Source: CAYZWU01 sp964482235 (GTDB lineage: Bacteria > Planctomycetota > B15-G4 > CAYZWU01). Taken from it: a stretch of DNA of 54,832 nucleotides. The stretch is taken from positions 1-54,832 of the forward strand of contig CAYZWU010000035.1 in NCBI GenBank assembly GCA_964482235.1. The letters are read 5' to 3'. Under the pieces are notes generated by a model. That model worked only from the letters and a program-made list of their open reading frames with translations, searched no databases and had not been told where the DNA came from. Below, one piece after another: positions 37,502-45,666 of the stretch (its first letter is position 1; each line of letters starts with the position of its first letter). Both the position numbers and the translations under genes were made by a program.

Positions 37502-37734
37502 TGGCTCCTGCTTCGCGGAGATGTCTGATCGCGATATCGATCGTCCTGCTCGTTTTGACTCCCGTCCTTCAGGGGGGCCTGCCGACGCGCGAGCTCGAGC
37601 CCGAGAGGCCGGGCACTGTCTGGGAGATCCCGCCGCTCTTCGGCAAGGTGCCTCCCCCCGTCACGCTCGTTCTCATGGGAGCCTGCCTGATCATCCTGAC
37701 TCTCTGGCGCTCGCGGCACAACCAGAGGTCGTGA
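37498..37734 (+). CDS. Small two-span membrane protein, unknown
   Basis: This 78-residue protein has two hydrophobic segments (RCLIAISIVLLVLTPVLQGG and VTLVLMGACLIILTLW), split by a short Pro-rich loop, and a basic end. It is not recognised. It is judged real because its ATG overlaps the upstream stop by 4 bp (ATGA), the arrangement used repeatedly in this window, and because the composition is clearly membrane-like. It converges on the toroid/discoidin gene, 28 bp away. Confidence 0.55.
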   Translation: MMAPASRRCLIAISIVLLVLTPVLQGGLPTRELEPERPGTVWEIPPLFGKVPPPVTLVLMGACLIILTLWRSRHNQRS

Positions 37735-37762
37735 GCGGACGAGCCGGCTGCCGGGCCGGATC

Positions 37763-39577
37763 TCAGTTTCCGGAGAGCGGGCGGCTGGCCTGCGTCAGGA
37801 AGAGAAGAGCAAAGCAGGTGTCCACCATGTCCCCCTGCCATCCGCCGTCCATGCGCTGATGGCGGCAGAGATGCGCGGCACCCTCGCCATACCAACCGTG
37901 GCGGCCTATTCTCGTCTTCCGTGCGAACTGCCCTACACGTTCGATCCCGTAGAGATAGTAGTAGTGCCCCAGCCCTTCCATGGAGCCGGGGTTGAGCCTG
38001 ACGGTGAAGCGGTCGGCCAGCTGATCGAATCCGCGCTCCACGGCCTGGTTCATCCCCTTTGCCGGCAGCTTCGATTGGGATGCGACGTGATTCCTGCAGA
38101 GAAGGAGGGATGCGATGCCGGCCGCTGTCATCGATCCCGTGGCCGGCTCGGAGGCACGCTTCCCGGACGGGACGTAGTTCCAGCCGCCATCCTTGAGCTG
38201 TGACCTGAGGAACGCCTTGCCGGCCTTGATCCAGACCTCTTCCGGCACGGCGACGCCGCACGAGGCTGCGGCGTGGAGGCCGAGGAGAGCATACTGGGCG
38301 TTCGAATGGTCAGGCCTGCCGTCGGGGTATCCCCAGAGCCCCGTTCCTTTCTGGCTCTCGATCAGAAAGGCGGCACCCCGGCCGATCGCGGCAAGCCGGC
38401 CTTCCGCGCCCGCCACCTCGAGGGCCATTATCGCGAGGGCCGTCCCGTACACGCTCTCGCTCGGCCCGCTCTCCACGATCCTCAGCGCCCTGGCCACCTG
38501 GGGGTTCGAGGCATCCAACCCGCTCTTCATCAGCGTGAGCGCTCCGAGGGCTGCCACCCCCTTGGGATACTGCTCCGTGAAGTTCGTCTCCCAGTTGCCA
38601 TCCTCCCGCTGCGCTGCGAGGAGATACTTCCTTCCTCTGGCGATGCTGCTCTTGATCCGGGCCGTCGCGGGTGTGGGGGCGGGCGGCGGCTCTCTCGCGG
38701 CCGCCTTTTCAGGATCTTTTTCGAACGTGATCCGGATCTCGGAGACGGCGAGGGAGTATCGCTCGTTGATCACGGCATCCACCACGAGCCGCCACGACTT
38801 TCCTCGTGCTGGACGAAAGGCCTTTCTTGCGTAGTGGCGGTCGTGGTTGCGGACCTCGAGCACCTTGCGCCACGATTTCCCCTTCCGGATCTCGAGGTGG
38901 AAGTCGCGGGGCATTCCGTAGCCCGACTCTCCTTCCAGGTCGACGGAGAGGAAGTTGGCCTCCCGCTCCTCGGGGAAATCGAGGCGAAGCCAGCCCGACA
39001 TCGTGCCACGCGTCGCCTGCCATTTCGTATCGAGGTTTCCGTCGGCGGCAAGGGCGGCATCGTAGCGCTCCGAGAAAACTGAAGAGGCGGAGATCGCGGG
39101 GGGGGCTTCTTCCGGAACGGCTGTCCTGTCCTCATCCTTCGCACTGGACAGGGAGAATCGAAGCTCGGCGAGGGTGGGGGACCAGCGGTCATTGACCACC
39201 GTCTCGATCACGAGCCTCCACGAGCGGGAGGAAGCAGGCTCGAAGGCGAGCGTCACCTCCGGTCCGGCGCTGTTGCTGTGCTGGAGCGCACTGTGCCAGC
39301 GGTCCTCCATCAGGTATTCGATACGGATCCTTCCCGGCATCCCTTTGAGCTCGGGGCCTTCGCCCACAATCAGCAGGGTGTCGAAGGTCTTCTCCTCGGA
39401 GAGCGTGCACTCGATCCAGCCGGAACGGACCTTGAAATCTGCACTCCACCTGGTTTTCTTGTCTCCGTCGAAGGCGAGGGCGGGCGCGTAGCGCGATCCG
39501 GCACTGGAGGAAGCCCTGAACGTCCCTTCCTGCGGCGCCGCCGAAAGGGCCAAGAATAGCAGGATAACGAGGCGCAT
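37763..39577 (-). CDS. Exported protein: two discoidin-like domains plus C-terminal squalene-cyclase-type toroid
   Basis: This 604-residue protein has a signal peptide (MRLVILLFLALSAAPQ), two F5/8-type-C (discoidin) beta-sandwich domains (about 18-145 and 160-285; each has a 'S-x-R/E-Y-A/D-x-A-x-D-G-x-x-x-T-x-W' start), then an alpha/alpha toroid of prenyltransferase/squalene-oxidase repeats (about 310-600), with DGNW, GLWGYPDG, DGGWNYVP and DGGWQGD turns and YYYLYGIERVG. The catalytic DxDD of true cyclases is not evident, so a binding or scaffold role is likely. Its toroid is related to that of the protein at 43705-45585, where the domains come in the reverse order. GGGGAG precedes the ATG. 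Confidence 0.82.
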   Translation of the reverse strand: MRLVILLFLALSAAPQEGTFRASSSAGSRYAPALAFDGDKKTRWSADFKVRSGWIECTLSEEKTFDTLLIVGEGPELKGMPGRIRIEYLMEDRWHSALQHSNSAGPEVTLAFEPASSRSWRLVIETVVNDRWSPTLAELRFSLSSAKDEDRTAVPEEAPPAISASSVFSERYDAALAADGNLDTKWQATRGTMSGWLRLDFPEEREANFLSVDLEGESGYGMPRDFHLEIRKGKSWRKVLEVRNHDRHYARKAFRPARGKSWRLVVDAVINERYSLAVSEIRITFEKDPEKAAAREPPPAPTPATARIKSSIARGRKYLLAAQREDGNWETNFTEQYPKGVAALGALTLMKSGLDASNPQVARALRIVESGPSESVYGTALAIMALEVAGAEGRLAAIGRGAAFLIESQKGTGLWGYPDGRPDHSNAQYALLGLHAAASCGVAVPEEVWIKAGKAFLRSQLKDGGWNYVPSGKRASEPATGSMTAAGIASLLLCRNHVASQSKLPAKGMNQAVERGFDQLADRFTVRLNPGSMEGLGHYYYLYGIERVGQFARKTRIGRHGWYGEGAAHLCRHQRMDGGWQGDMVDTCFALLFLTQASRPLSGN

Positions 39578-39625
39578 CGGATTCTCCCCTCAGAGGTCGC
39601 TGTCTCGAACCGGTCGGAAAGCGGA

Positions 39626-40432
39626 TCAGAGCGTGTCCAATAGCTTTCCCTTCATCTTTTCATAATCCTCTTCCGTGATCAAACCGTCCTCCTTCAACTC
39701 CTGCAGCAGCTTCAGTTTCGATTTGATCTTCCGGGATTGCGTTTCTTCCCCATCGGTGTCGGCCGTCGTGCTTTCTTCCGTGGGTGCCGGCGTGCCGGAC
39801 GGGATGCTTTTCAGGTCTGCGACAGCCCAGAGCGGATGAGGTTGATCCTTCGTCTCCTGCCTCTTGATGGAAAGCCATGGCAGCTTGACCAGCGGGGTGC
39901 CGGTGAAGGTGATCTTCACGGGATCGATGGCAAAGCGGTCGCGGGCCATGATGTCGAGGTCGTCGGGGTAGCGGTCCTGGTTGATGCAGCTGAAGGCGAT
40001 GTTCAGCTGCCGGTCCTTTTCCATGAACACCACTCCCCGGGTGCGCCGCCACGAGGGAAGGAGGTGTCCGGCGCGATTGAGGGAGACGAAGAGAACCCTC
40101 TGGTCGGGGCCTGCCTCGGCCAGCCCCCTGGAGAGCTGGCGAGCCAGACGCTTCGCGCCCGCCTGGCTGAACAAGGCCGCTTCGTCGTTTCCTCCCAGGA
40201 ACTTGGGATCGAGGTAGCAGAGGGCTCCCAGAAGATCGGAGAGCTTTCCGGGATCGACGGCTGCGGGGTGATCGAAGCCTTGCGTGACAACGGCGCCGTC
40301 CTCCAATCTCTGCTCGAGATAGGTTTCGCATCTCTCCGTTTTCTCGATCTCCGTGGCCACCCAGCGGCCGGGAGTGCATCCGGAGGCGAGCATGACCAGG
40401 GCAATCAGGAGCGGCACTGTCAGGTATCGCAT
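39626..40432 (-). CDS. Lipoprotein with C-terminal SHOCT domain, unknown
   Basis: This 268-residue protein has a lipoprotein signal (LLIALVMLASGC, Cys19). The middle part is unrecognised. The end is a SHOCT domain (KLKLLQELKEDGLITEEDYEKMKGKLL by position, last 30 residues), a short helix-turn-helix found in oligomerising proteins. The ATG at 40432 follows GGAGGAAAAC, so it is preferred over the ATG at 40444. The gene starts 21 bp after a His/Cys-rich membrane protein on the same strand and is probably in its operon. The central region (about 40-200) contains one conserved-looking Cys pair but no known enzyme motif. Confidence 0.72.
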   Translation of the reverse strand: MRYLTVPLLIALVMLASGCTPGRWVATEIEKTERCETYLEQRLEDGAVVTQGFDHPAAVDPGKLSDLLGALCYLDPKFLGGNDEAALFSQAGAKRLARQLSRGLAEAGPDQRVLFVSLNRAGHLLPSWRRTRGVVFMEKDRQLNIAFSCINQDRYPDDLDIMARDRFAIDPVKITFTGTPLVKLPWLSIKRQETKDQPHPLWAVADLKSIPSGTPAPTEESTTADTDGEETQSRKIKSKLKLLQELKEDGLITEEDYEKMKGKLLDTL

Positions 40433-40453
40433 GTTTTCCTCCATGGGTTTCCC

Positions 40454-41158
40454 TCAATGATGGCAGCAGTGATCCCCCTCCTGGTCGTGTTGCTCTCGGG
40501 CTTTCTTGACCATGAGGAGAGGGAGAAAGATGTCGCTGGCGCAACAGGGCAGAAGCACGGCAAGGATCAGGATGATGAAGGTCGGGAACAGGTTTTCCAT
40601 CCAGCCGGTGAAACCGTATGAGATCAGGTAGAGCAGGGTCGCCGCTGTAGAGAAGACCACGTGGGCCGAGTGCGAATAGATCGTGGACGTGCGATTCGTC
40701 ATCGTCTGCGTCGTGAACAGTCCCACCACGATCCCCACGAGACTGAAGGGGACGACGGTCAGGGGATGCTTCACCAGGCAGAAATGGAACTCCATGTGGA
40801 TGTCGAGGATCAGTCCCCCGGCGTAGGGAAGGATGATGTCGCTGATGCCGCAGATCCCCAGGGAGCCCACGAATCCCACCATGATGCCCTTGAAGATGCG
40901 GTTCTCGAACCTCCGGAACATCGCCGTGGTCGCCACGGCGCTGAGAAGGATATGCATCGGGTGGAAGATATGGAAGAGGTTGCCGAAGGGTCCCCCGTGA
41001 TGGTGATGGCCGGAGGCGCACTGGTCCGTCGCGCAGGCGCCGTGGCCCGCATCGAGGATCGTGGAGAGAATGGCCACCGCCCCGATGGCGAATACGGCGC
41101 TGAATATGGTGAAGGGGAAATGATGGGCCAGCTCTTTGATGATGTTCGATGATTTCAT
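40454..41158 (-). CDS. Polytopic membrane protein with His/Cys-rich, metal-binding-like loops
   Basis: This 234-residue protein has about five membrane spans. A loop after the first span is metal-ligand rich (CATDQCASGHHHHGG, about residues 42-56), helices contain FHIFHPMHILL and DIHMEFHFCLVKHP, and the protein ends with EGDHCCHH. This suggests transport or sensing of a soft or transition metal, but the family is not recognised. A strong promoter lies at 41230-41257. The SHOCT lipoprotein gene follows and may be its partner. Start at ATG 41158 with TAGGA upstream. Confidence 0.65.
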   Translation of the reverse strand: MKSSNIIKELAHHFPFTIFSAVFAIGAVAILSTILDAGHGACATDQCASGHHHHGGPFGNLFHIFHPMHILLSAVATTAMFRRFENRIFKGIMVGFVGSLGICGISDIILPYAGGLILDIHMEFHFCLVKHPLTVVPFSLVGIVVGLFTTQTMTNRTSTIYSHSAHVVFSTAATLLYLISYGFTGWMENLFPTFIILILAVLLPCCASDIFLPLLMVKKAREQHDQEGDHCCHH

Positions 41159-41229
41159 GGTCCTACTCGGTTAAGGATCGCTGCCTCGTCGTTCCGGGTG
41201 ACGTACCGGATATCCGGGGAGCCAGAGGT

Positions 41230-41257
41230 AATCTAATTGTCAATTTGCCGCTGTCAA
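41230..41257 (-). promoter_or_regulatory. Candidate promoter for the His/Cys-rich membrane protein operon
   Basis: On the minus strand TTGACA (41257-41252), 16 bp, TAGATT (41235-41230). The leader to the ATG at 41158 would be about 65 nt. Confidence 0.45.
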
Positions 41258-41292
41258 GCTCCCCATCGGGCGATCATTCTTGCCACAGCGCC

Positions 41293-41321
41293 TTGACCTT
41301 TCTATATTGGCACGCCAGAAT
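41293..41321 (+). promoter_or_regulatory. Candidate promoter for the GT2 gene
   Basis: TTGACC (41293-41298), 17 bp, CAGAAT (41316-41321). A start near 41328 gives a 45-nt leader before the GTG at 41373. It is divergent from the promoter at 41230-41257. Confidence 0.35.
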
Positions 41322-41372
41322 CAAATTTCCCGGGGAAATCCGGGTTCCGCTTTTGAGAGCCATGGAGTAGTC

Positions 41373-42146
41373 GTGACCTCGTCCGATAAGAAAAAAGTCT
41401 TCGTTGTCATGCCGGCGTACAACGCTGCCGACACGCTGGAAAGAACGTACCGGGACATCCCGGAGGGCGTGGCCGACGAGATCATCCTGGTCGACGACCT
41501 GAGCCGGGACAACACGGTGGAGGTCGCCCGCTCCCTGGGGCTGACGGTTGTTGTCCACGAAAGGAACAAGGGATACGGCGGAAATCAGAAGACCTGCTAC
41601 CAGGAAGCCCTCGCCCGGGGTGCCGACATCGTGGTGATGCTGCATCCCGATTTCCAGTACGACGCCCGTCTCGTTCCTTACATGGTCGGATTTCTCAAGG
41701 AAGGCATCTGCGACGTGATCCTCGGCTCCCGGATCCGAACCCGCCGGGAAGCGCTCAGCAAGGGGATGCCGGCGTACAAGTACTTCTTCAACCGTTTCCT
41801 GACCATCCTGGAGAACCTCGTCCTCGGGCAGAACCTCAGCGAGTTCCACTCCGGTTATCGCGCCTACACGCGGGAAGTGCTGGAGACGGTGCCGTTCCTG
41901 AACAATTCCGACGACTTCGTCTTCGATTCCGAATTCCTGGTGCAAGCCGTCTATTTCGGATTCCGCCTGGGCGACGTGCCCGTTCCGGTTCGCTATTTCA
42001 GCGAGGCGTCGTCGATCAGCTTTCGCAGGTCCGTGACGTACGGAACCGCCACGATCAGCGTGCTCAGCAAGTATATTGCCGCGGGATTCGGATTCGGCCG
42101 TCCCAGGATCTTCCGGCCTGACAGCCGTTCCGAACCGGCACGGTAA
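41373..42146 (+). CDS. GT2-family glycosyltransferase (polyprenyl-phosphate sugar synthase-like)
   Basis: This 257-residue protein is a GT-A family 2 enzyme with VFVVMPAYNAADTLERT, EIILVDDLSRD (D-D for nucleotide binding) and a D-x-x-x-x-Y pattern in MLHPDFQYDARLV. It resembles dolichyl/undecaprenyl-phosphate sugar synthases, and would supply lipid-linked sugars such as those used by the PMT-like enzyme at 33406-35031; that link is inferred. It lacks C-terminal membrane spans. The GTG at 41373 is preferred since GGAG lies five bases upstream and homology begins there; the frame is open back to 41280. Confidence 0.85.
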   Translation: MTSSDKKKVFVVMPAYNAADTLERTYRDIPEGVADEIILVDDLSRDNTVEVARSLGLTVVVHERNKGYGGNQKTCYQEALARGADIVVMLHPDFQYDARLVPYMVGFLKEGICDVILGSRIRTRREALSKGMPAYKYFFNRFLTILENLVLGQNLSEFHSGYRAYTREVLETVPFLNNSDDFVFDSEFLVQAVYFGFRLGDVPVPVRYFSEASSISFRRSVTYGTATISVLSKYIAAGFGFGRPRIFRPDSRSEPAR

Positions 42147-42236
42147 TCCCATCTCGAGTCGATCGGATACCGGGGAAGATCTAAGGGCAGGGGAAAGGCG
42201 GACCGATCGATTTGCCCGCAGGCTTCCAGACGGCCG

Positions 42237-43379
42237 TTATCTCAGCAGGCTGCTCGCGATCACGAGCCTTTGAATCTCCGAGGTTCCCTCGTAGATTTCC
42301 GTGATGCGGGCATCCCTGTAGTACCTCTCCACAGGGTAATCCTTGGTGTATCCGTAGCCGCCGTGTATCTGGATCGCCTTGTGGGTGATCCATGTGGCCG
42401 CCTCGGACGCGAAAAGCTTGGCCGCAGCCGACTCGGTGATGTAGGGCTTGCACATGTCCTTCAAGCAGGCGGCTCGATGCGTGAGCAGACGCGACGCATC
42501 CAGCTTCACCTTCATGTCGGCGATCATCCACTGGATCGCCTGCAGGGCCGCGATCGGCTTGCCGAACTGGACCCTCTCCTTGGAGAACTTGATCGACTCC
42601 TCGAGAGCGGCCTGGGATATTCCCACGGCCTGGGCGGCGATGCCGATGCGGCCGCCGTTCAGGGTGTGCATGGCGATCTTGAACCCCTTCCCTTCCTCTC
42701 CCAGAAGGTTCGCGGCAGGGACCGCCACGTTCTCGAAAACGAGCTCAGTGGTTGTCGATGCGTTGATGCCGAGCTTCTCCTCGTGCTTTCCGATCGTGTA
42801 GCCTTCGGAGGAGCGCTCCACGACCAAGGCGGACATCCCCTTGGTGCCCGGGGCATCCTTGTCCGTCTTGGCAAAAACAACGGCATAGTCGGCCGTGCCG
42901 CCGTTGGTGATGAAGTTCTTCGTGCCGTTCAGGACGTAGACGTCGCCCTCCTTCAACGCCGTGGTTCTTCCCGCGGCTGCGTCCGAGCCGGCGCCCGGTT
43001 CCGTGAGAGCCATGCAGCCGAGCGATTCTCCCGAGGCGAGGGGAGTGAGGAACTTCTTCTTCTGCTCCTCCGTTCCGAAATGGAGGATCGGGTCGCAGGC
43101 GAGAGAGGTATGGGCCGAGAGAGTGACCCCGGTGCTTCCGCAGATCCGGGAGACCTCCTCGACAGCAAGACAGTAGGACAGCATGTCTGCACCGGCTCCG
43201 CCGTACTCCTCAGGGATGTAGATTCCCATGAGACCGAGCTCGCCCATCTTCGAGACCACTTCCGCGGGAAACCGGCATTCCCTGTCGATGGCAGCCGCGA
43301 TCGGACCGAGCTCCTTTTCGGCGAACTCCCTGGCAGTGTCTTTGATCATGGACTGTATTTCTGTAATGCTGACGTCCAC
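42237..43379 (-). CDS. Acyl-CoA dehydrogenase
   Basis: This 380-residue flavoprotein has the acyl-CoA dehydrogenase layout: N-terminal helices, the middle beta domain with LTEPGAGSDAA and YVLNGTKNFITNG, and the C-terminal helices with the catalytic Glu in the ITEIYEGTSEIQRLVIA stretch, as in short-chain/butyryl-CoA dehydrogenases. It oxidises an acyl-CoA to the enoyl-CoA and passes electrons to ETF. The start is GTG at 43379 with GGAGGAG seven bases upstream. No other beta-oxidation gene is beside it. A 17-bp palindrome lies about 55 bp upstream. Confidence 0.94.
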   Translation of the reverse strand: MDVSITEIQSMIKDTAREFAEKELGPIAAAIDRECRFPAEVVSKMGELGLMGIYIPEEYGGAGADMLSYCLAVEEVSRICGSTGVTLSAHTSLACDPILHFGTEEQKKKFLTPLASGESLGCMALTEPGAGSDAAAGRTTALKEGDVYVLNGTKNFITNGGTADYAVVFAKTDKDAPGTKGMSALVVERSSEGYTIGKHEEKLGINASTTTELVFENVAVPAANLLGEEGKGFKIAMHTLNGGRIGIAAQAVGISQAALEESIKFSKERVQFGKPIAALQAIQWMIADMKVKLDASRLLTHRAACLKDMCKPYITESAAAKLFASEAATWITHKAIQIHGGYGYTKDYPVERYYRDARITEIYEGTSEIQRLVIASSLLR

Positions 43380-43704
43380 TTAATCACTCCTCCTTTTAGG
43401 AAAGCAAGGCATGCTCTTTTGTGAATCAGCCCCGTCTCGATAACCGAGACTATCAACCACAGCCATTGAATCTGGCAAGATGAATATAGTTTATATTCTG
43501 AAATCCTTCCCTGTCGAACCTTAAATGCCCCGAAATAGTTTCATTTTTTTTTCGAATCGCTATCCTTGTCTGGGAACTCGCTCCTCGTGTCTTTTCGAGG
43601 AAGGAGTTCGGTCTTTCGGTTTCTGCTTAAGTGACGCATTCGATTGCCAAGCACGATCAAGGCTGTCCCTGCTGCGGTTGGCGAACTTCTGGAGAGAGTG
43701 CAAC
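43380..43704. other. Divergent intergenic region, no gene seen
   Basis: This 325-bp spacer separates the acyl-CoA dehydrogenase (minus) from the toroid/discoidin gene (plus). It is AT-rich around 43480-43550, fitting promoters for both genes. The open frame leading into the downstream gene shows no homology before 43705. Confidence 0.5.
43434..43450. promoter_or_regulatory. 17-bp palindrome upstream of the acyl-CoA dehydrogenase (operator candidate)
   Basis: GTCTCG at 43434-43439 and CGAGAC at 43445-43450 are perfect inverted repeats around a 5-bp centre. Size and symmetry suit a TetR-type dimeric repressor, which often controls such dehydrogenases. No regulator gene is in the window. Confidence 0.3.
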
Positions 43705-45585
43705 ATGTCGCTTCGCAATTTTGCCCTGGCCGGTCCCGCCGTCTTCCGGAGAGGTCTGTTCGCGGTGCTGCTGACGGCGGCTTTTCTTTTGCTCCTCTCG
43801 CCTGCAGGCACGTGCAAAGACAAGGGGCCCGATGCCGCCAGGGTGGACGAGGCGATCCGGCGCGGTGCGGAGTACCTCATCCGGATCCAGAGGATCGACG
43901 GCTCCTTCAGCAAGGCTCACACGATCGGGCAGACCGCTCTCTCGGCCCTGGCATTGAAGAAGGCGGGCCTTCCAAGCGACCACCCCGCCATCGAGAAGGC
44001 CCTGAACTTCCTCGGCCACAATCCGCCGATCCGGACCTATGACGTTGCCGTTCTCCTCGTTTTTCTCGAGGCGGCGGGACATGAAGGCTACGAGTCATGG
44101 GTCGAGCGGTGCGGCGACATGCTTCTGGAGACGCAGACGCAGCGGCTCTGGGCCTACCCGACAGGGGCGGTCGACATGTCCAACACGCAGTACGCCGCTC
44201 TCGGACTCCGTTCCGCCGCCGCGTGCGGTTTCAAGACTGGGCAGGAGGTCTGGAAGGAGCTCCTCAAGGGAACTGTGGCCAACCAGGCCGACGATGGCGG
44301 CTGGGGGTATCGCCGCAACTCGAAGAGCACGGGGAGCATGACGATCGCCGGCTTGACCAGCCTCCTGGTCTGCCAGGAGCAGCTCACCGACAAGGGACGG
44401 CGAAAGGCGACTCTTCCGAACTTCAACGTGACCCTGGAAAGCGGGCTCGATTGGATGGACACGCACTTCGCCGTAGACCGCAACCCGAGACCCCATGTCG
44501 ACGCGAAGCATTATCGCTGGACATACTACTACCTTTATGGTGTGGAGCGAGTGGGCACGCTGGCCGGTCGGGAGACCTTCAAGGGCCAGGACTGGTACGA
44601 CACCGGGGCGAAGTGGCTGCTCAAGCACCAGGGCGGCGACGGGAGCTGGGGATCCGCCTACGGCGAGAAGGAGATGAACACCTCTTTCGCGATCCTCTTC
44701 CTCTCCCGGGCCACGCTCGGCGCCCGGACCTCGAGCCGCATCGAGAACCGGATCGTGTCGAAGGGGGGACCGGACAAGTCCGACATCAGGATCGGCTGCA
44801 ACAGGCAGAACCCGGGATTCGTCTGGATCGAGTCCTGGTCCGAGAAGGTGGCCGACAAGTTCGGTATCAAGGGGGGGAAGCAGGCGATCCGCGTGGAGAA
44901 GGTGGAGTATTGCGATGGCGACACCCTCCTCGCCGAGGTGACGGAGGATACGGCCGGCGGGAGGATCACCCGCTTTCCGTTCCGGTATCGCTTCGAAGAG
45001 AACGGCGACAAGGAGATCCATGCCAAGGTGACCTGCGTCTCCACCCACGGCACGATCCGCGAAACGTACGATACAGGCATGGTGAAGGTCTTCGTTCACA
45101 ACGTGCTCACGGCACGGGACCGCGCCGCCATGGAGGAGATGGGCACCAACCTGCTGAAGGACACGGATCCCGAGGTGACCGTGTCGAGCCGGTGGGGAGG
45201 AGGCTGGAGCGAGAGACAGGCCGTGGACGGCGTTCAGGCGTCGGCGTGGCTGTCAGCCAAGCCCGATGTCGACGGCGCCCCCTGGATCGAGGTGGAGCTG
45301 GACAAACCGGTTCGGGCCAATCTCGTGAAGGTCACGCACGCGGCGGCCAATCCCCTCGATCCCGACCGCTACGGACGGGCGACGCGCATCCGCCTCATCG
45401 TGAACAGGGGAGCCCAGAAGGTGGTGGCCGACATCGGTTCCCAGGAGCACATGAAGCACGAGATCCATTTCCGGACCACCCGCGTCAAGCGCATCAGGAT
45501 CGAGATCCTCGATCGTGTCAGAGGAGCGCATCACATCGCTTCGGGCTTCTCGGAGATCGAGCTCTTCTACAGGCCGCCCAGATGA
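43705..45585 (+). CDS. Exported protein: squalene-cyclase-type toroid plus C-terminal discoidin-like domain
   Basis: This 626-residue protein has a signal peptide (RRGLFAVLLTAAFLLLLSPAGTC), an N-terminal alpha/alpha toroid of prenyltransferase repeats (about 50-345, with DGSFSK, LWAYPTGAVD, DDGGWGYRR, YYYLYGVERVG, DGSWGS), a beta-rich middle domain, and a C-terminal discoidin-like domain (about 490-625: SSRWGGGWSERQAVDG, then PWIEVELDKPVRANLVKV). Toroids of this type are frequent in planctomycete-like genomes; no catalytic acid triad for cyclisation was seen. ATG 43705 follows GGAGAGAG. It is the paralogue, with reversed domain order, of the gene at 37763-39577. Confidence 0.82.
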   Translation: MSLRNFALAGPAVFRRGLFAVLLTAAFLLLLSPAGTCKDKGPDAARVDEAIRRGAEYLIRIQRIDGSFSKAHTIGQTALSALALKKAGLPSDHPAIEKALNFLGHNPPIRTYDVAVLLVFLEAAGHEGYESWVERCGDMLLETQTQRLWAYPTGAVDMSNTQYAALGLRSAAACGFKTGQEVWKELLKGTVANQADDGGWGYRRNSKSTGSMTIAGLTSLLVCQEQLTDKGRRKATLPNFNVTLESGLDWMDTHFAVDRNPRPHVDAKHYRWTYYYLYGVERVGTLAGRETFKGQDWYDTGAKWLLKHQGGDGSWGSAYGEKEMNTSFAILFLSRATLGARTSSRIENRIVSKGGPDKSDIRIGCNRQNPGFVWIESWSEKVADKFGIKGGKQAIRVEKVEYCDGDTLLAEVTEDTAGGRITRFPFRYRFEENGDKEIHAKVTCVSTHGTIRETYDTGMVKVFVHNVLTARDRAAMEEMGTNLLKDTDPEVTVSSRWGGGWSERQAVDGVQASAWLSAKPDVDGAPWIEVELDKPVRANLVKVTHAAANPLDPDRYGRATRIRLIVNRGAQKVVADIGSQEHMKHEIHFRTTRVKRIRIEILDRVRGAHHIASGFSEIELFYRPPR

Positions 45586-45666
45586 AATCCCCGGAAAAGA
45601 ACAACCGGCGGCAGCACGAAGCCGGGAGAAGGAACAACCGCATCTAGCTAACAGGAGACCAGACAA

